From the NCBI RefSeq assembly GCF_019355555.1, contig NZ_CP072141.1, positions 216,001 through 280,000 of the forward strand: 64,000 nucleotides of DNA, read 5' to 3'. Position 1 is the stretch's first letter; each line of letters starts with the position of its first letter. The notes under the pieces are model-generated. The model saw nothing but the letters and a program-made list of their open reading frames with translations. It was not told where the DNA came from and ran no database searches. Position numbers and translations under genes: made by a program. Positions 45,788-56,339 of the stretch are shown here, piece by piece. Origin of the DNA: Rhizobium sp. L51/94 (lineage in GTDB: Bacteria > Pseudomonadota > Alphaproteobacteria > Rhizobiales > Rhizobiaceae).

Positions 45788-47749
45788 ATGAAAAATATCT
45801 CGATTATTGGAAAATTCCTGTCCATCATGGCGTTGTTTGGCGTCTTTGCCATCGGGGTGGCGAGTTATGCTGCCTTCCAGATCAAGGCAACCGATACGGC
45901 CTACAGTAATCTTCTGGATCACGAGACAATTGCTGCGCTGTACTCCGCTCGCGCAAACAGAGCCCTGCAGGGCTCACGCGCTGCAATCGGCGACTTGCTG
46001 ATAGCCCGGTCGGATGAAGCCAACGCGAAGGCTTCGAAGGAATTCCAGACCCAACATGATAATTTTATCAAATACATGGATCTGGCGATCGCAGCCCTGC
46101 CTTCATACAAGGACGCGCCGTCCCTCAAGGCGGATAGCCTGGCGTTGATCGATAACACCTGCGGCAACACGGTTGCTCTCGCCAAGAAATCGACGACGGC
46201 GGACGATATTTCGGCAAGCCAGGAAGTATTCCTGAAGGAATGCCAGCCAGGTTTCGCAACCTTGTTGCCGCGTTTCACGCAAATGGTGGACACGATCTCT
46301 GCTGCAAGCAGCCAGAACAGCGACGACCTCACCGTGTCGTCCAATCACACGGCAGTTCTCACCATCGTCGGTGTTGTCGGCGGACTTCTGGTTGTCCTTA
46401 CGATTGGCTTCTTTGCAATCCGTTCGTGGCTTGTGATGCCGATCCGGGGCCTCGCCGAGACGATGGGGACGCTCGCCGGTGGCGATCTGTCTGCGAACGT
46501 TGCCGGTACCGAGCGCCGTGACGAAGTCGGAACGATGGCTAAGGCCGTTCAGGTCTTCAAGGACAACGGTCTGCGCAGCCTCCAGCTGGAGCAGGAAGCA
46601 GCCACTGTCCGTAACACAAGCGAAGCCGAACGTGCCCGCACTGCAGAGGCGGACCAGAGGCGTGCGAGCGAGATGGCTCAGGCTACGTCCGGTCTTGGCG
46701 ATGGCTTGCAGCATCTCTCCAGCGGCGACCTCACCTTCCAGCTCAACGAACCGTTTGCGGCTGCCTTCGAAGGCTTGCGGTCGGACTTCAACAACACGGT
46801 CGAACGCCTCCGCGAGACACTTTCGTCCGTGAGCCAAGCAACCGGCTCGATCGACAGCGGTTCCCGCGAGCTTAGCCAGAGTGCCAACGATCTTTCCAAG
46901 CGGACCGAGCAGCAGGCTGCGGCCCTTGAAGAAACTGCAGCAGCCCTCGACCAGATCACCACCAATGTCGCGAATTCCTCCAAGCGCGCCGAAGAAGCCC
47001 GCTCGGTGGCAATCGAGGCCAACCAGTCAGCCCGTCAATCCGGAGAGGTTGTCTCCAATGCTGTCGATGCCATGCAGCGGATCGAGCAATCCTCCACCCA
47101 GATCTCAAACATCATCGGCGTCATCGACGAAATTGCCTTCCAGACAAACCTTCTCGCCCTGAATGCAGGCGTCGAGGCCGCACGTGCCGGCGAGGCCGGC
47201 AAGGGTTTTGCTGTTGTCGCGCAGGAAGTGCGTGAACTGGCTCAACGCTCAGCGCAGGCAGCAAAGGAAATCAAGGGTCTGATCCGCAATTCGGCAACCG
47301 AAGTCGAAAGCGGCGTCAAACTGGTGACCGCCACTGGCGAAGCCCTCAAGATCATCGAAGGCCAGGTCATTTCGATCAACACCCAACTCGACGCTATCGC
47401 AACGTCCTCGCGGGAACAGTCGATCGGACTTGCCGAAGTCAACACGGCCGTCAACCAGATGGACCAGGTTACCCAGCAAAACGCGGCGATGGTCGAGGAA
47501 GCCACGGCGGCCAGCGTCTCGCTAGCAGACGAGTCCGACAAGCTTCGCCAGTTGATCAGCCAGTTCCAGCTCGGACGCAGCGCTCCATCCACGACAAGCA
47601 CCAAAAGCAGAATCACCAGCCATGCTCCAACCCCGATCCACGCAGGGCAGAAGCCTGTGGCCTCCCCGGCAAGGCGCATGGTAGGCCAGGTCGCAAAAGC
47701 TTTCGGCCTCAACACCGCCGCCAAAGCCGAAAGCTGGGAAGAGTTCTGA
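45788..47749 (+). CDS. Methyl-accepting chemotaxis protein
   Basis: 653 residues. First membrane helix (~8-30), a four-helix-bundle-like periplasmic domain (~31-190), second helix (VLTIVGVVGGLLVVLTIGFFAI), HAMP domain, then a long coiled-coil with the conserved signalling tip [37 protein letters not shown]. The C-terminus ends ESWEEF-stop, which fits the xWxxF tether that recruits CheR/CheB, so it is a major, adaptation-competent receptor. Ligand unknown. Followed by a hairpin. Confidence 0.93.
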   Translation: MKNISIIGKFLSIMALFGVFAIGVASYAAFQIKATDTAYSNLLDHETIAALYSARANRALQGSRAAIGDLLIARSDEANAKASKEFQTQHDNFIKYMDLAIAALPSYKDAPSLKADSLALIDNTCGNTVALAKKSTTADDISASQEVFLKECQPGFATLLPRFTQMVDTISAASSQNSDDLTVSSNHTAVLTIVGVVGGLLVVLTIGFFAIRSWLVMPIRGLAETMGTLAGGDLSANVAGTERRDEVGTMAKAVQVFKDNGLRSLQLEQEAATVRNTSEAERARTAEADQRRASEMAQATSGLGDGLQHLSSGDLTFQLNEPFAAAFEGLRSDFNNTVERLRETLSSVSQATGSIDSGSRELSQSANDLSKRTEQQAAALEETAAALDQITTNVANSSKRAEEARSVAIEANQSARQSGEVVSNAVDAMQRIEQSSTQISNIIGVIDEIAFQTNLLALNAGVEAARAGEAGKGFAVVAQEVRELAQRSAQAAKEIKGLIRNSATEVESGVKLVTATGEALKIIEGQVISINTQLDAIATSSREQSIGLAEVNTAVNQMDQVTQQNAAMVEEATAASVSLADESDKLRQLISQFQLGRSAPSTTSTKSRITSHAPTPIHAGQKPVASPARRMVGQVAKAFGLNTAAKAESWEEF

Positions 47750-47779
47750 GCCCAAACGTAAGAGCATGTCAGCCACTCC

Positions 47780-47810
47780 GAAGGGCCCGTATCACCGATA
47801 CGGGCCCTTC
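47780..47810 (+). terminator. Rho-independent-like terminator after mcp
   Basis: GAAGGGCCCGTAT (47780-47792) / ATACGGGCCCTTC (47798-47810), perfect 13-bp stem, loop CACCG, tail GCGTTTCATC. Confidence 0.8.
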
Positions 47811-48620
47811 GCGTTTCATCTCTCCACCCGCGCCACCATAAAGGCGTCGTGTTACGGTGCGCAAAAGCCGCTTTGATCCCAGTCACGGCAGCCTTGGGCT
47901 GCTTTCGTCTTGTTGGGGTGCGGGAAGATCTCTCCCTCGAGCGCGTCACTCGACGACAGCAATGCGCGGCATTCAGGTTGCAGTCGAATGCCTGCCGCCT
48001 TCAGCCAAGCCGATCCACGCGACAGTCACGACGATGGTAGAATAAATACGGACTGGTGATGAGGGCCCCAAGCCAGAAACGGCTCTGCCGGCGATGCTCG
48101 GCCGGCGGGACTGCTAGTTGGGCACCGCGGCAAATAACGACATGGCGAGCCAGAAGCCCGGGAAGGACCGAAGCGAGGTTGAGATAGCCGAGGCGCGGCA
48201 TCGCCTGCAGTTATCACCATAACGTCGAGAGACCTGGTGGTGCCGCGAGCAGTGAAGCAAGTGTCCTGCCGATGTTTGCAGGTTTAGGTTTTTCGAGCGG
48301 AACGCTCTCAGGGTGGCATCGGCAGCGGCGGTTAACCGGGCATGAGCAGGGTCAATCGGTTTCAAGCCCGGCTTTGCCTGAGGCGTGCCGCTGGTTAACT
48401 CGGTCACCCAAGCTCCGGATGCGCTTTGGCGCTGCATGTAGCGGAAGTGGGCGCAGAGCTCACCACTTGAAATGCTATTCACCCGGCTGAAGAACTTTTG
48501 ATGACGGGCGAGTGTCGGCCATCTACTTCGAAGAATGCAGCACGGATCGTGCAAGGAATTGTTCCCCGATAACCTCTGGGCAAGCTCGCCCGGCCTCGAT
48601 AGCCGGGCGACTGCCTGGGG
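47811..48620. other. Gene-poor gap between two chemoreceptor genes
   Basis: About 810 bases between convergent genes. Several open frames exist on both strands, but none has a ribosome site, a domain or consistent codon use. On the minus strand, around 48000-48200, pieces in two frames (for example SRFWLGALITSPYLFYHRR and SFPGFWLAMSLFAAVPN) look hydrophobic and could be the decayed end of a membrane-protein gene. A small hairpin GCAGCC-TTG-GGCTGC at 47888-47902 is followed by TTTCG. Confidence 0.35.
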
Positions 48621-50756
48621 TTACGATGCCAGGGCGAAGGGTTGGTGGCCGTGGGAGCGTTGGGTGCGGAAGCGGCCGATCATGTTGGCGAGATTTTCCG
48701 TTTCCTGGCTCAGGCCTTGGGCTGCGGCGGTCGTTTCTTCCACCATGGCGGCGTTTTGCTGGGTGACCTTGTCCATCTGGTCCGCTGCGGCAGAAACTTC
48801 GCGGAGGCTGGAGGCCTGTTCGCGTGCGCTCGTCGCAATTTCACCCACGGTTCCGCTCATCGCGACGACCTGCTGGACGATTTCCCGAAGCGAAACGCCG
48901 GACTGGCTGACGAGATTGACACCCGTGGCCACCTGCGTCGACGAGGCGGAAATCAAAGTCTTGATCTCCTTTGCAGCGCTGGCGGAGCGTTGGGCGAGCT
49001 CGCGGACTTCCTGTGCGACGACAGCAAAGCCCTTGCCGGCCTCACCGGCGCGCGCTGCCTCGACACCGGCGTTCAGCGCAAGCAGGTTGGTCTGGAAGGC
49101 GATTTCGTCGATAACGCTGATGATATTGCCGATCTTCGACGAGGAAGCCTGGATTTCCGTCATGGCCTCGATGGCGCTTGCGACGATCTCGCCACCCTTC
49201 TCGGCGTTGATACGGGCGGTCGCAACTGTCGTCTGTGCAAGGCTTGCACCCTCCGCAGTTCCGTTCACGCCACGCGTCACGTCTCCGAGTGCAGCAACGG
49301 TCTCCTCGAGCGAGGCTGCCTGTTGCTCTGTTCGCCGTGCGAGATCATTCGAGGCCGTGGAGATTTCGCTCAGTCCGGAGCGGATCGTGCTGACGGCATG
49401 GATGACCGACTGGATTGCCTCTGCAAGAGATGCGACGGAGTTGTTGAAATGGTCGCGGATCGTCTCGTAGCGGGCATCCACCGCGCCGACGCGGACAGTC
49501 AGATCGCCTTGCGACAGCGCGTCGAGCCCGGCCGAAATCTGCTGGAAAGCGTGCTCCATGGAGCGTGCGTCCGACAGACGCTCGGATTCCTGACGGAGCC
49601 TTTCGTCTTCCGCTGCAATGCGGCTGCGCTCGGCGTTTGCTTCCGCGATCAGCTTGGCGCGGCCGGTCTCCTGGAAGATTTTCAGCGATCGCGCCATGGC
49701 GCCTAGCTCGTGCTGGTATTCCGTGCCTTCGACGGCGATGGTATCGTCGCCGCGTGCCAGCCTCTCCATGGCAAGCGCCATGCTGCGCACTGCCGCAGAG
49801 ATGAGGCGGCCGATGGCGTAGGAGAGAACCAACCCAACGAGAATGAGCATCGCGCTGATGACCAGCGTCTTCGTCGTGGCGGATTGCACGGTGCTTTCCA
49901 CCGAGCCGTCCAGCGCCGTTTGCGAGTTGGTGATCGTTGACTGCAGGCTTTTGAAACCACTGGCAATTTTCGGAGCAAGGACATCGAGCTCGCTTTGCCG
50001 GATCGCGTTGCTTGCGAGCAGTACATCCTTCACGTCGCCGAGACGGGCGGTGTAGTTTTGCATAAGGCGGGCTGCCCCGGCGATGCGCTTTTGCTGCAAT
50101 TCGTTGGGCGCGATTTTTCCGAGCGCCGTATTGCGGTCGACCGCCTCCTTCAGCGCAGCCTGTGCACTTTCATAGGCCTGGAGATCGTCGGCGTGGACGA
50201 AGCGTTCGGAGAAATAGAGGCTTCGGTTGAATGCCTCCAGAGCGTCGCCCGCCAGATGAAGGGTGCTGACGTCACCCTGTCTCCACGCGCTGCGCATCAC
50301 GTCGTTCAGCGCTATGCTCGTCCATGGTCCGAACTGGGTGACTTTGCCGATCAGCGCGTCTCGCTTGGTGTGGAGTGCGACGATCTTTTCGAAGGCCTGG
50401 CTGTAGGTGCCGATCTCCGCGCGGATCTCGACCATCTGCTGCTGCAGTTCCTGGTTGCCGGACAGACGCGGGTCGTCAAGCGAAAATGCCTTCACGCCTT
50501 CCTTGAAAGACTGGACGACGTCGGCGCTGGGATTAGTACGGAAGCTTTCTGCGGCCAGCTGGATTTCGTGCAGCCTGTTGCTGTAGTCCGAGACCGCGAC
50601 GCTCTGTCCGGCGGTGGCGCGGTAGGAAGTGAACATCGAAGCGAGACCGCTCATGCCGTTGATCGCGCTCAGCGACAATACGCTCATCAGCAGGATAAGA
50701 GGCAGGAAGCCAACGGTAATTTGGGTCCGGATACCCAATTTTTTCCAGATTTTCAT
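48621..50756 (-). CDS. Methyl-accepting chemotaxis protein, large sensor domain
   Basis: 711 residues. First helix (~14-35), a long helical periplasmic domain of about 255 residues (36-290) whose length suggests a double helical bundle (HBM-like), second helix ([22 protein letters not shown]), HAMP domain, then the signalling domain with [37 protein letters not shown]. It lacks a C-terminal CheR tether (ends PFALAS). It starts 20 bases after the stop of the periplasmic binding protein gene, so the two are almost certainly one operon and the binding protein may present the ligand to this receptor. Confidence 0.92.
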   Translation of the reverse strand: MKIWKKLGIRTQITVGFLPLILLMSVLSLSAINGMSGLASMFTSYRATAGQSVAVSDYSNRLHEIQLAAESFRTNPSADVVQSFKEGVKAFSLDDPRLSGNQELQQQMVEIRAEIGTYSQAFEKIVALHTKRDALIGKVTQFGPWTSIALNDVMRSAWRQGDVSTLHLAGDALEAFNRSLYFSERFVHADDLQAYESAQAALKEAVDRNTALGKIAPNELQQKRIAGAARLMQNYTARLGDVKDVLLASNAIRQSELDVLAPKIASGFKSLQSTITNSQTALDGSVESTVQSATTKTLVISAMLILVGLVLSYAIGRLISAAVRSMALAMERLARGDDTIAVEGTEYQHELGAMARSLKIFQETGRAKLIAEANAERSRIAAEDERLRQESERLSDARSMEHAFQQISAGLDALSQGDLTVRVGAVDARYETIRDHFNNSVASLAEAIQSVIHAVSTIRSGLSEISTASNDLARRTEQQAASLEETVAALGDVTRGVNGTAEGASLAQTTVATARINAEKGGEIVASAIEAMTEIQASSSKIGNIISVIDEIAFQTNLLALNAGVEAARAGEAGKGFAVVAQEVRELAQRSASAAKEIKTLISASSTQVATGVNLVSQSGVSLREIVQQVVAMSGTVGEIATSAREQASSLREVSAAADQMDKVTQQNAAMVEETTAAAQGLSQETENLANMIGRFRTQRSHGHQPFALAS

Positions 50757-50776
50757 GTGATTGATCCTTGGCTCTC

Positions 50777-51706
50777 TTACTGGCTCTTAGGCAGATATTT
50801 GGCGACGTTGTCGGCGGTCACGAGTTCGAACGGGATGTAGATTGTCTTCGGCACGCTCTCGCCCTTTATCAGTTTCAGCGCCGCGTCCACCGATCCTGAA
50901 CCCTGCCCTGCCGCGTTTTGCAGGATCGTAACGTCCAGATCACCGCGCACGATGGCGGCCAGTGCGTCATCGGTGGCATCGACCCCGGCGACCACCACTT
51001 TGTTCATCGGCACGTTGGCCTTCTTCAAGGCCTTGATTGCTCCCAGAGCCATCTCGTCGTTGTTCGCAATCACCGCATCGAACTTGACGCCGGCAGTCAG
51101 CCATTCCTGCATTTGAAATTCGGCAAGCTGCGGCGACCAGTTTGCGGCCTGCCGCTCGACGACATGGATCTGCTTGCAGTCATCCGTCGCCAGCACTTCG
51201 GCAACATCTTCCGTCCGCTTGCGAGCAGCCGCATGGAACAGCTCCCCCATCAGGATGACCACATTGCCCTTGCCATGCAGTTGCCGGCACACTTCCTTTG
51301 TCTGGAGCGTGCCGGAATCTTTCTCGTCCGAGGCGACGAGGGTCTGCTTCTCCGGGAGTTCGGCGAGGTTGGCTGGCTCGTTGTTGACGTAGACCAGCGG
51401 AATTTTTGCATCGCTGGCGATCTTGGAAAGTTCGGCACCCATGTCACCGTCAGCGGGACCGACGATCAACGCGTCGACCTTGTCCGCGACGAATTTTTTG
51501 ACGGTTTCCATCTGCTTTGCGGCATCGCCACCGGCGCTTTCCATCGTGATCTTGACCCCGGGGATCTTTGCACCGTGATCGGTGATGCCGGCGGCAAGCG
51601 CAGTCTGGAACTTGTCCATATTGGCCATGGAGACACCGATGGTCTCAGCCGAGGCGGCACTGGAATAGAGACAAGCTATAGTTAGGATGAGGCGAATTTT
51701 ACACAT
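50777..51706 (-). CDS. Orphan periplasmic sugar-binding protein (RbsB-like, PBP type I)
   Basis: 309 residues from the ATG at 51706 ([20 protein letters not shown], signal peptide, cleavage near SAASA-ETIG). Two-lobe type I periplasmic binding protein: [79 protein letters not shown] and [24 protein letters not shown]. Relatives bind ribose, galactose or xylose. No permease or ATPase gene is nearby; instead a chemoreceptor gene follows after 20 bases. This argues for a sensing rather than uptake role. Confidence 0.88.
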   Translation of the reverse strand: MCKIRLILTIACLYSSAASAETIGVSMANMDKFQTALAAGITDHGAKIPGVKITMESAGGDAAKQMETVKKFVADKVDALIVGPADGDMGAELSKIASDAKIPLVYVNNEPANLAELPEKQTLVASDEKDSGTLQTKEVCRQLHGKGNVVILMGELFHAAARKRTEDVAEVLATDDCKQIHVVERQAANWSPQLAEFQMQEWLTAGVKFDAVIANNDEMALGAIKALKKANVPMNKVVVAGVDATDDALAAIVRGDLDVTILQNAAGQGSGSVDAALKLIKGESVPKTIYIPFELVTADNVAKYLPKSQ

Positions 51707-52134
51707 GTGAATCACCAGTTGCGACGTTCTTTTCCGCACACTGGTTCAAATTATTTAAGTAAATGTTGATTTCAATTTTTAACGAACTTGAAACTTATGT
51801 TATAAAAATAACAAACGACTTCGTGGTTGTAGTTTCATGATAAAAGTCAATTTTTGAAGAGAATTATTACCATGAAGAATTATAAAAATTACAAATTATA
51901 CGCCTCCATAGATTCATTACTGAATACATAAAGACGGATACTAACTATCTCTTACAGTAAGCATCAGGAAAGGCGTCAAATCATCTGCAAAATTTGGGGC
52001 GCCTTCGTGTTTCGGCGCCTATATCTACAACAAAAGAGATCCGGCGCATAACGCAGACCGGATTGCGGCGCTCACACCAGGCTGCCGCATTCCACTCCTG
52101 AAACGGTATAGTCTGCGGCAGGCACCCGGGGCGA
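51707..52134. promoter_or_regulatory. AT-rich region upstream of binding protein/chemoreceptor operon
   Basis: 428 bases. The first ~250 are AT-rich and must hold the operon promoter; the rest is ordinary GC-rich sequence ending at the poxB stop. A GGCGCC pair around 52000-52015 can form a small hairpin. A 20-codon frame at 51871-51933 is noted elsewhere and rejected. Confidence 0.45.
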
Positions 52135-53856
52135 TCATCGTTTGAGGTTGGCCTTGGCGAGGTCCACGAGCTGGTTCGCTCTTCCGTCCAGCACGGCTGC
52201 CATCATGAAGAGACCAAAATTGAAGGCCTCGCCGAACGTCGTCTTCGGTGGCATCACAAGCTCCTGCCGGGCGCTGACCACGTCGACGAGCACCGGACCG
52301 TCATGGGCCAGCGCCTCCCGCAACGCTGCTTCGAGATCCAGCGGCCTCTCCACCCGGATACCCTTTATGCCCATGGCTTCAGCCATCGCCGCAAAGTTGG
52401 GGTTCTTGAGGTCACAGCCTACATCGAGGAACCCGCCCGCCTTCATTTCCATCTCGACAAAGCCGAGCGTACCGTTGTTGAGGACGATGACTTTGACAGG
52501 CAGCTGCATCTGGGTAAGGGTGATGAAGTCGCCCATCATCATGGTGAAGCCGCCATCCCCCGACATCGAGATGACCTGGCGTTCTGGGAAAGCTGACTGG
52601 GCACCGATGGAATGCAGCAGGGCGTTTGCCATCGAGCCGTGGTTGAAGGAGCCGACCAGCCGGCGCTTGCCGTTCATCTTGAGATAGCGAGCCGTCCAGG
52701 CAATCGGGGTTCCCACGTCGCAGGTGAAAATGGCGTCTTCAGCCGCCAGTTCGCTGACCAACCGCGTCAGATATTGCGGATGGATTGTGCCGCTTTCCGG
52801 ATCTGGCACCGCCAGCGCATCGAGCTCCTTGCGCGCCTTCGCGTAGTGGGCAAGCGCATTGTCGAGAAAGCGGCGGTCGGTCTTTTCCGTCAGATGGGGC
52901 ATCAGCAGCCTCAAGGTCGACGCGACATCGCCCAGTATGCCGACATCCAGCCTGCAGCGGTTGCCCAGCGCTTCCGGCCGGACATCGACCTGCGCGATCA
53001 GCGCCTTTTCGGGATAGAACTGACGGTAGGGGAAATCGGTGCCGAGCAGAAGCAATGCATCGCACTCCTTCATCGCAGCGTAGCCCGAGGAGAAGCCGAC
53101 GAGGCCGGTCATGCCGACATCGTAGGGGTTGTCATACTCCAGATATTCCTTGCCCCGGAGCGAGTGGATGATCGGAGCTTTCAGCCGGGCTGCAAGCTCG
53201 ACGACCTCGTCATGCAGCCCGGCGCACCCCGCGCCGCACATCAAAGCCACCTTTTTCGAGGAATTCAGGATTTCCACGAGCTTGGCGACCTCCGACGCGT
53301 CGGGGATCACCTTCGGCATCTTCGGCGTGAGCCACGCCGGCACGACTGCCTTGGTCTGCTTCAGGGCGACGTCCCCCGGAATGACGACGACTGCCACGCC
53401 TTTCCTGCCAACCGCCACCCTCATCGCCCGGGCAAGGATCTGCGGAAGCTGGTCGGGATTCGATACCAGCTCGACATAGTGGCTGCATTCCTTGAACAGA
53501 TGCTCGGGATGCGTTGCCTGGAAGTAATCGATACCGATTTCCGAGCTCGGGATATGCGCTGCAATTGCGAGCACCGGCACCCCGCTGCGGTGGCAGTCGA
53601 AAAGGCCGTTTATGAGGTGCAAGTTGCCGGGGCCGCAGCTGCCTGCGCAAACGGCGAGTTCGCCGGTCAGATGCGCCTCGGCACCGGCTGCGAATGCAGC
53701 ACCTTCCTCATGACGGACGTGCACCCAGTCGATCGTCTTCAGGCGCCTGAGAGAATCGGTAAAGCCGTTCAGGGAATCGCCGACAACGCCGTAGATGCGC
53801 TTCACCCCCTGCTGCTGGAGGGCCTCTGCGATGTAATCGGCCACCGTTCTTGACAT
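52135..53856 (-). CDS. poxB: Pyruvate dehydrogenase (quinone) / pyruvate oxidase
   Basis: 573 residues, the length of E. coli PoxB (572). Thiamine-diphosphate and FAD enzyme that oxidises pyruvate to acetate and CO2 with quinone as acceptor. N-terminal ThDP Glu in [22 protein letters not shown] domain in the middle ([16 protein letters not shown]), and the ThDP/Mg motif [30 protein letters not shown] (GDG...NN). Start at 53856 ([15 protein letters not shown]) has GGAG upstream; a 27-codon extension is not family-like. The C-terminal peptide that anchors PoxB to lipids in E. coli is not clearly conserved. Could also be an acetolactate synthase relative, but PoxB fits better. Confidence 0.88.
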   Translation of the reverse strand: MSRTVADYIAEALQQQGVKRIYGVVGDSLNGFTDSLRRLKTIDWVHVRHEEGAAFAAGAEAHLTGELAVCAGSCGPGNLHLINGLFDCHRSGVPVLAIAAHIPSSEIGIDYFQATHPEHLFKECSHYVELVSNPDQLPQILARAMRVAVGRKGVAVVVIPGDVALKQTKAVVPAWLTPKMPKVIPDASEVAKLVEILNSSKKVALMCGAGCAGLHDEVVELAARLKAPIIHSLRGKEYLEYDNPYDVGMTGLVGFSSGYAAMKECDALLLLGTDFPYRQFYPEKALIAQVDVRPEALGNRCRLDVGILGDVASTLRLLMPHLTEKTDRRFLDNALAHYAKARKELDALAVPDPESGTIHPQYLTRLVSELAAEDAIFTCDVGTPIAWTARYLKMNGKRRLVGSFNHGSMANALLHSIGAQSAFPERQVISMSGDGGFTMMMGDFITLTQMQLPVKVIVLNNGTLGFVEMEMKAGGFLDVGCDLKNPNFAAMAEAMGIKGIRVERPLDLEAALREALAHDGPVLVDVVSARQELVMPPKTTFGEAFNFGLFMMAAVLDGRANQLVDLAKANLKR

Positions 53857-54003
53857 CGAACTCTCCTGTCTGGTTTCAAAATAACCTAGGCGGGTTCCGC
53901 TGGACGGCAAGGCAGCTCGCACGCGCGTAAAACGCATATCGGGGATGCATTATAGCCAGGAACCCCAAGCTCAGGCTTGCCCGGGCTGCGGCCGGCAAGT
54001 CGG

Positions 54004-55407
54004 TCAGAAGAAAGCGCCGGCCGTTTGGGGCGAGCCTTCGAGCGCATGCCCCATGAATTCCAGCGCGCCTTTCAGCGTATCGCGACGGATCGGGCCGCCG
54101 AGGCAGACGCGAACGGCTTCCTCGGCCGGACCGTCGACGGTGAATGCATCGCTGGCAACGACGCCGATGCCGGACGAGCGCATATGTGTCCCGAACGTCG
54201 AACGTGTCCATCCCCCGATGAGCGGAAGCCATATGTTGAAACTGATGGGATCGCTCTTGTAGCTCCCAGGCGGCAGGAGTTCCGCGACAAGCGCCTGGCG
54301 GGCTGCGGCCTCGCTGCGGATGAAGCGAAGGATGCTGTCGGCTGTCCCGTCCTCGATCCAGCGTGTGGCAAGGGCGGCAGACAACGGCGACGCCATGACG
54401 CTTGCGGCACGCATGGCACTGGCGAAGGGCCAGGCAGCCTTGGTATCGGGCACGACGACATAGGCAAGACGAAGGCCGGCGCCGATGCACTTTGCCAATC
54501 CGCCGATATGCCATGTGAGATCCGGCGCCATGGCGGCAAGGGGTGCCGGACTGTGCAGGGGAATGAACCCGTAGGCATCGTCCTCGACGATCGGGACATG
54601 GTATTTGCGAGCAACCGCGCAGATTTCCTCCCGACGCTTCTCGGGGATGGTCAGCGTCATCGGATTTTGCAGCGTGGGATTGAGATACAGCGCCTTCGGC
54701 TTGCCGGTCTTGCAGACCTCAGCGAATGCGGCAGGAATAATGCCCAGCTCGTCCATTGGCAGGCCGACCAGATTGAGGCGCAGCTGGGCTGCGATCGAAC
54801 GCATGCCGGGATAGGTGATGTTTTCCGAAAGCACCGTTTCGCCCGACTTGGCGAGAAGCCCGAAAATCGCCAGAAGAGCCGGATGTGCTCCGGGCGTTAC
54901 GAAGATTCGCTCCTGGGACGGCACAAGACCGCGCCGACTAAGCCAAGACGCCGCCGCTTCCTTGTCGATCCCGGCACCTCCGAAACCTTGATAGCGCAAC
55001 AGCGGGATCAGGTTGGTGGCAACAGCGGAAAGCCCTTCCTGCATGCGGGCGAGAAGAGCCGGATCTTCCGGCTCCGGCGGCATGTTCATCGAGAAATCGA
55101 CGACGGATGTGCGCCGGCTATCGAGCGCGGCATCGGCGATGAACCCGCGCCGTTCTTTTTCCCGTCCACCCGTCACAAAGGTCCCGCGTCCCACATGGGT
55201 TGTGACAAGACCGCGCTTCTGCGCCTCGACATAACCGCGCGCCACCGTCGTGAAATCCATGGAAAGCTGTTTTGCGAGTTCGCGTTGCGGCGGCAGCCTG
55301 TCGCCGACCAGAAGCTTGCCGCTCCTCAGATCCATTTCGATGACGTCGGCGATCACCATATAGCGGGGACCGTTGCTGCGGGAGAGATCTGGAAGCCAGG
55401 TTTTCAT
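54004..55407 (-). CDS. MocR-type regulator (GntR HTH fused to aminotransferase-like domain)
   Basis: 467 residues. N-terminal GntR winged helix (VGDRLPPQRELAKQLSMDFTTVARGYVEAQKRGLV, ending GRGTFV), then a fold type I PLP-dependent aminotransferase-like domain (VTPGAHPALLAIFGLL, YLNPTLQNPMTLT, VEDDAYGFI). The PLP-lysine region is HIGGLAKCIGAGLRLAYVV, so PLP can probably bind. MocR proteins sense PLP or amino-acid-like effectors and bind direct repeats. It is divergent from the Nit1C cluster, and the shared 366-base gap holds repeated TTGACTGCA boxes. I infer it controls that cluster; the link is positional only. Co-control of poxB downstream is also possible (147 bases). Confidence 0.88.
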   Translation of the reverse strand: MKTWLPDLSRSNGPRYMVIADVIEMDLRSGKLLVGDRLPPQRELAKQLSMDFTTVARGYVEAQKRGLVTTHVGRGTFVTGGREKERRGFIADAALDSRRTSVVDFSMNMPPEPEDPALLARMQEGLSAVATNLIPLLRYQGFGGAGIDKEAAASWLSRRGLVPSQERIFVTPGAHPALLAIFGLLAKSGETVLSENITYPGMRSIAAQLRLNLVGLPMDELGIIPAAFAEVCKTGKPKALYLNPTLQNPMTLTIPEKRREEICAVARKYHVPIVEDDAYGFIPLHSPAPLAAMAPDLTWHIGGLAKCIGAGLRLAYVVVPDTKAAWPFASAMRAASVMASPLSAALATRWIEDGTADSILRFIRSEAAARQALVAELLPPGSYKSDPISFNIWLPLIGGWTRSTFGTHMRSSGIGVVASDAFTVDGPAEEAVRVCLGGPIRRDTLKGALEFMGHALEGSPQTAGAFF

Positions 55408-55773
55408 GGATGCTCGTCGTATTGCATGATTGACTGCAGATTGTTGCTTTCCCTATCCGCCGTGTCAACCACACCAGCCACGTAAAAATGTAATTATATC
55501 GCACGTAGGCCCTTCCAGTCTCGCGCCCGCGACGCCTCAAGCTTTTAGTGACTGTATATTGACTGCACCAAAAGTAGTTCGATAAGCACGGATTTTTGGC
55601 AGACGATTGCCTTGGATATGACGAGGCAATCGCTCGGATTGACAAGTTGACTGGTTTATTGACTGCAATTTTGGCCCTTTTGAACGTATATTAGGCATAA
55701 AGCGTACTGGCACGTCCTTTGCAAATGAAAGATGGCGCCCATCGCAGGGCCGACGTCAAAACAGGAGCCAAAC
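55408..55773. promoter_or_regulatory. Divergent MocR/Nit1C promoter region with direct repeats
   Basis: 366 bases. TTGACTGCA occurs three times in the same orientation (55430-55438, 55559-55567, 55659-55667). The second and third copies each have a variant copy just upstream (GTGACTGTA at 55548, TTGACTGGT at 55647), so the TGACTG cores are 11 and 12 bases apart, about one helical turn. The two pairs lie exactly 100 bases apart. MocR regulators typically bind direct repeats, so these are candidate operators. Confidence 0.65.
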
Positions 55774-56256
55774 ATGCCAGCAATCACAGCACCGGCCCAC
55801 GCCGACGGAGACTTTTTCGTCGATTACGAAGAGAAGGTTTTTGAGGACATCCAGGCCAACGAGGGCGAAAAAGCGCTCGTCACCTTCCACACCGTCGCCT
55901 TCGAAGGGTCCATCGGCCTCGTCAACCTGCTGCAGGCCAAACGCCTGAAGCGCAAGGGCTACGACACGTCCATTCTGCTCTACGGCCCGGGCGTGACGCT
56001 CGGCATCCAGCGCGGCTTCCCCAAGCTCGGCGCCGAAGCTTTTCCGGGGCACCTCAATTTCAATAACCAGATCAAGGGCTTCCTCGAGGAAGGCGGCAAG
56101 GTCTATGCCTGCCGTTTCGCGCTGCAGGCCCTTTATGGCCACGGAGAGCCGGCACTGATCCCGGGGATCACGCCCATCAGTCCGCTGGATGTGCTCGACC
56201 TGATGTTGATCCACCGGCGCGCCGGCGCGGTCATTCTCGACACCTGGACGCTCTGA
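55774..56256 (+). CDS. nitB: Nit1C small protein, MSMEG_0572/Sll0783 family
   Basis: 160 residues from the ATG at 55774, with AGGAGCC 5 bases upstream. Belongs to the conserved small protein that opens Nit1C clusters (nitrogen-starvation response family). Visible core: [49 protein letters not shown] and [23 protein letters not shown], a DsrE-like alpha/beta pattern with one Cys. Biochemical role unknown. First gene of the cluster, 83 bases before nitC. The symbol follows the naming used for Pseudomonas Nit1C as I recall it. Confidence 0.85.
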   Translation: MPAITAPAHADGDFFVDYEEKVFEDIQANEGEKALVTFHTVAFEGSIGLVNLLQAKRLKRKGYDTSILLYGPGVTLGIQRGFPKLGAEAFPGHLNFNNQIKGFLEEGGKVYACRFALQALYGHGEPALIPGITPISPLDVLDLMLIHRRAGAVILDTWTL

Positions 56257-56339
56257 CCCAGCAAGCGCTGCCGATCTCGGCAGTCCATCCCGGGAGGCGG
56301 ATCGCCTTCGCCTCCTTCCCTCAATCCAAGGAATTCGTC

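Noticed and set aside
48114..48554. 146-codon minus-strand frame between chemoreceptor genes
   Set aside because: Mixed composition, no start signal, no domain; at most part of a decayed gene.
51871..51933. 20-codon AT-rich frame upstream of the binding protein gene
   Set aside because: Very short, Asn/Tyr/Lys-rich as expected by chance in AT-rich DNA, weak ribosome site.
56257..56339. Riboswitch or leader structure between nitB and nitC
   Set aside because: The 83-base gap shows no conserved structure I can recognise.
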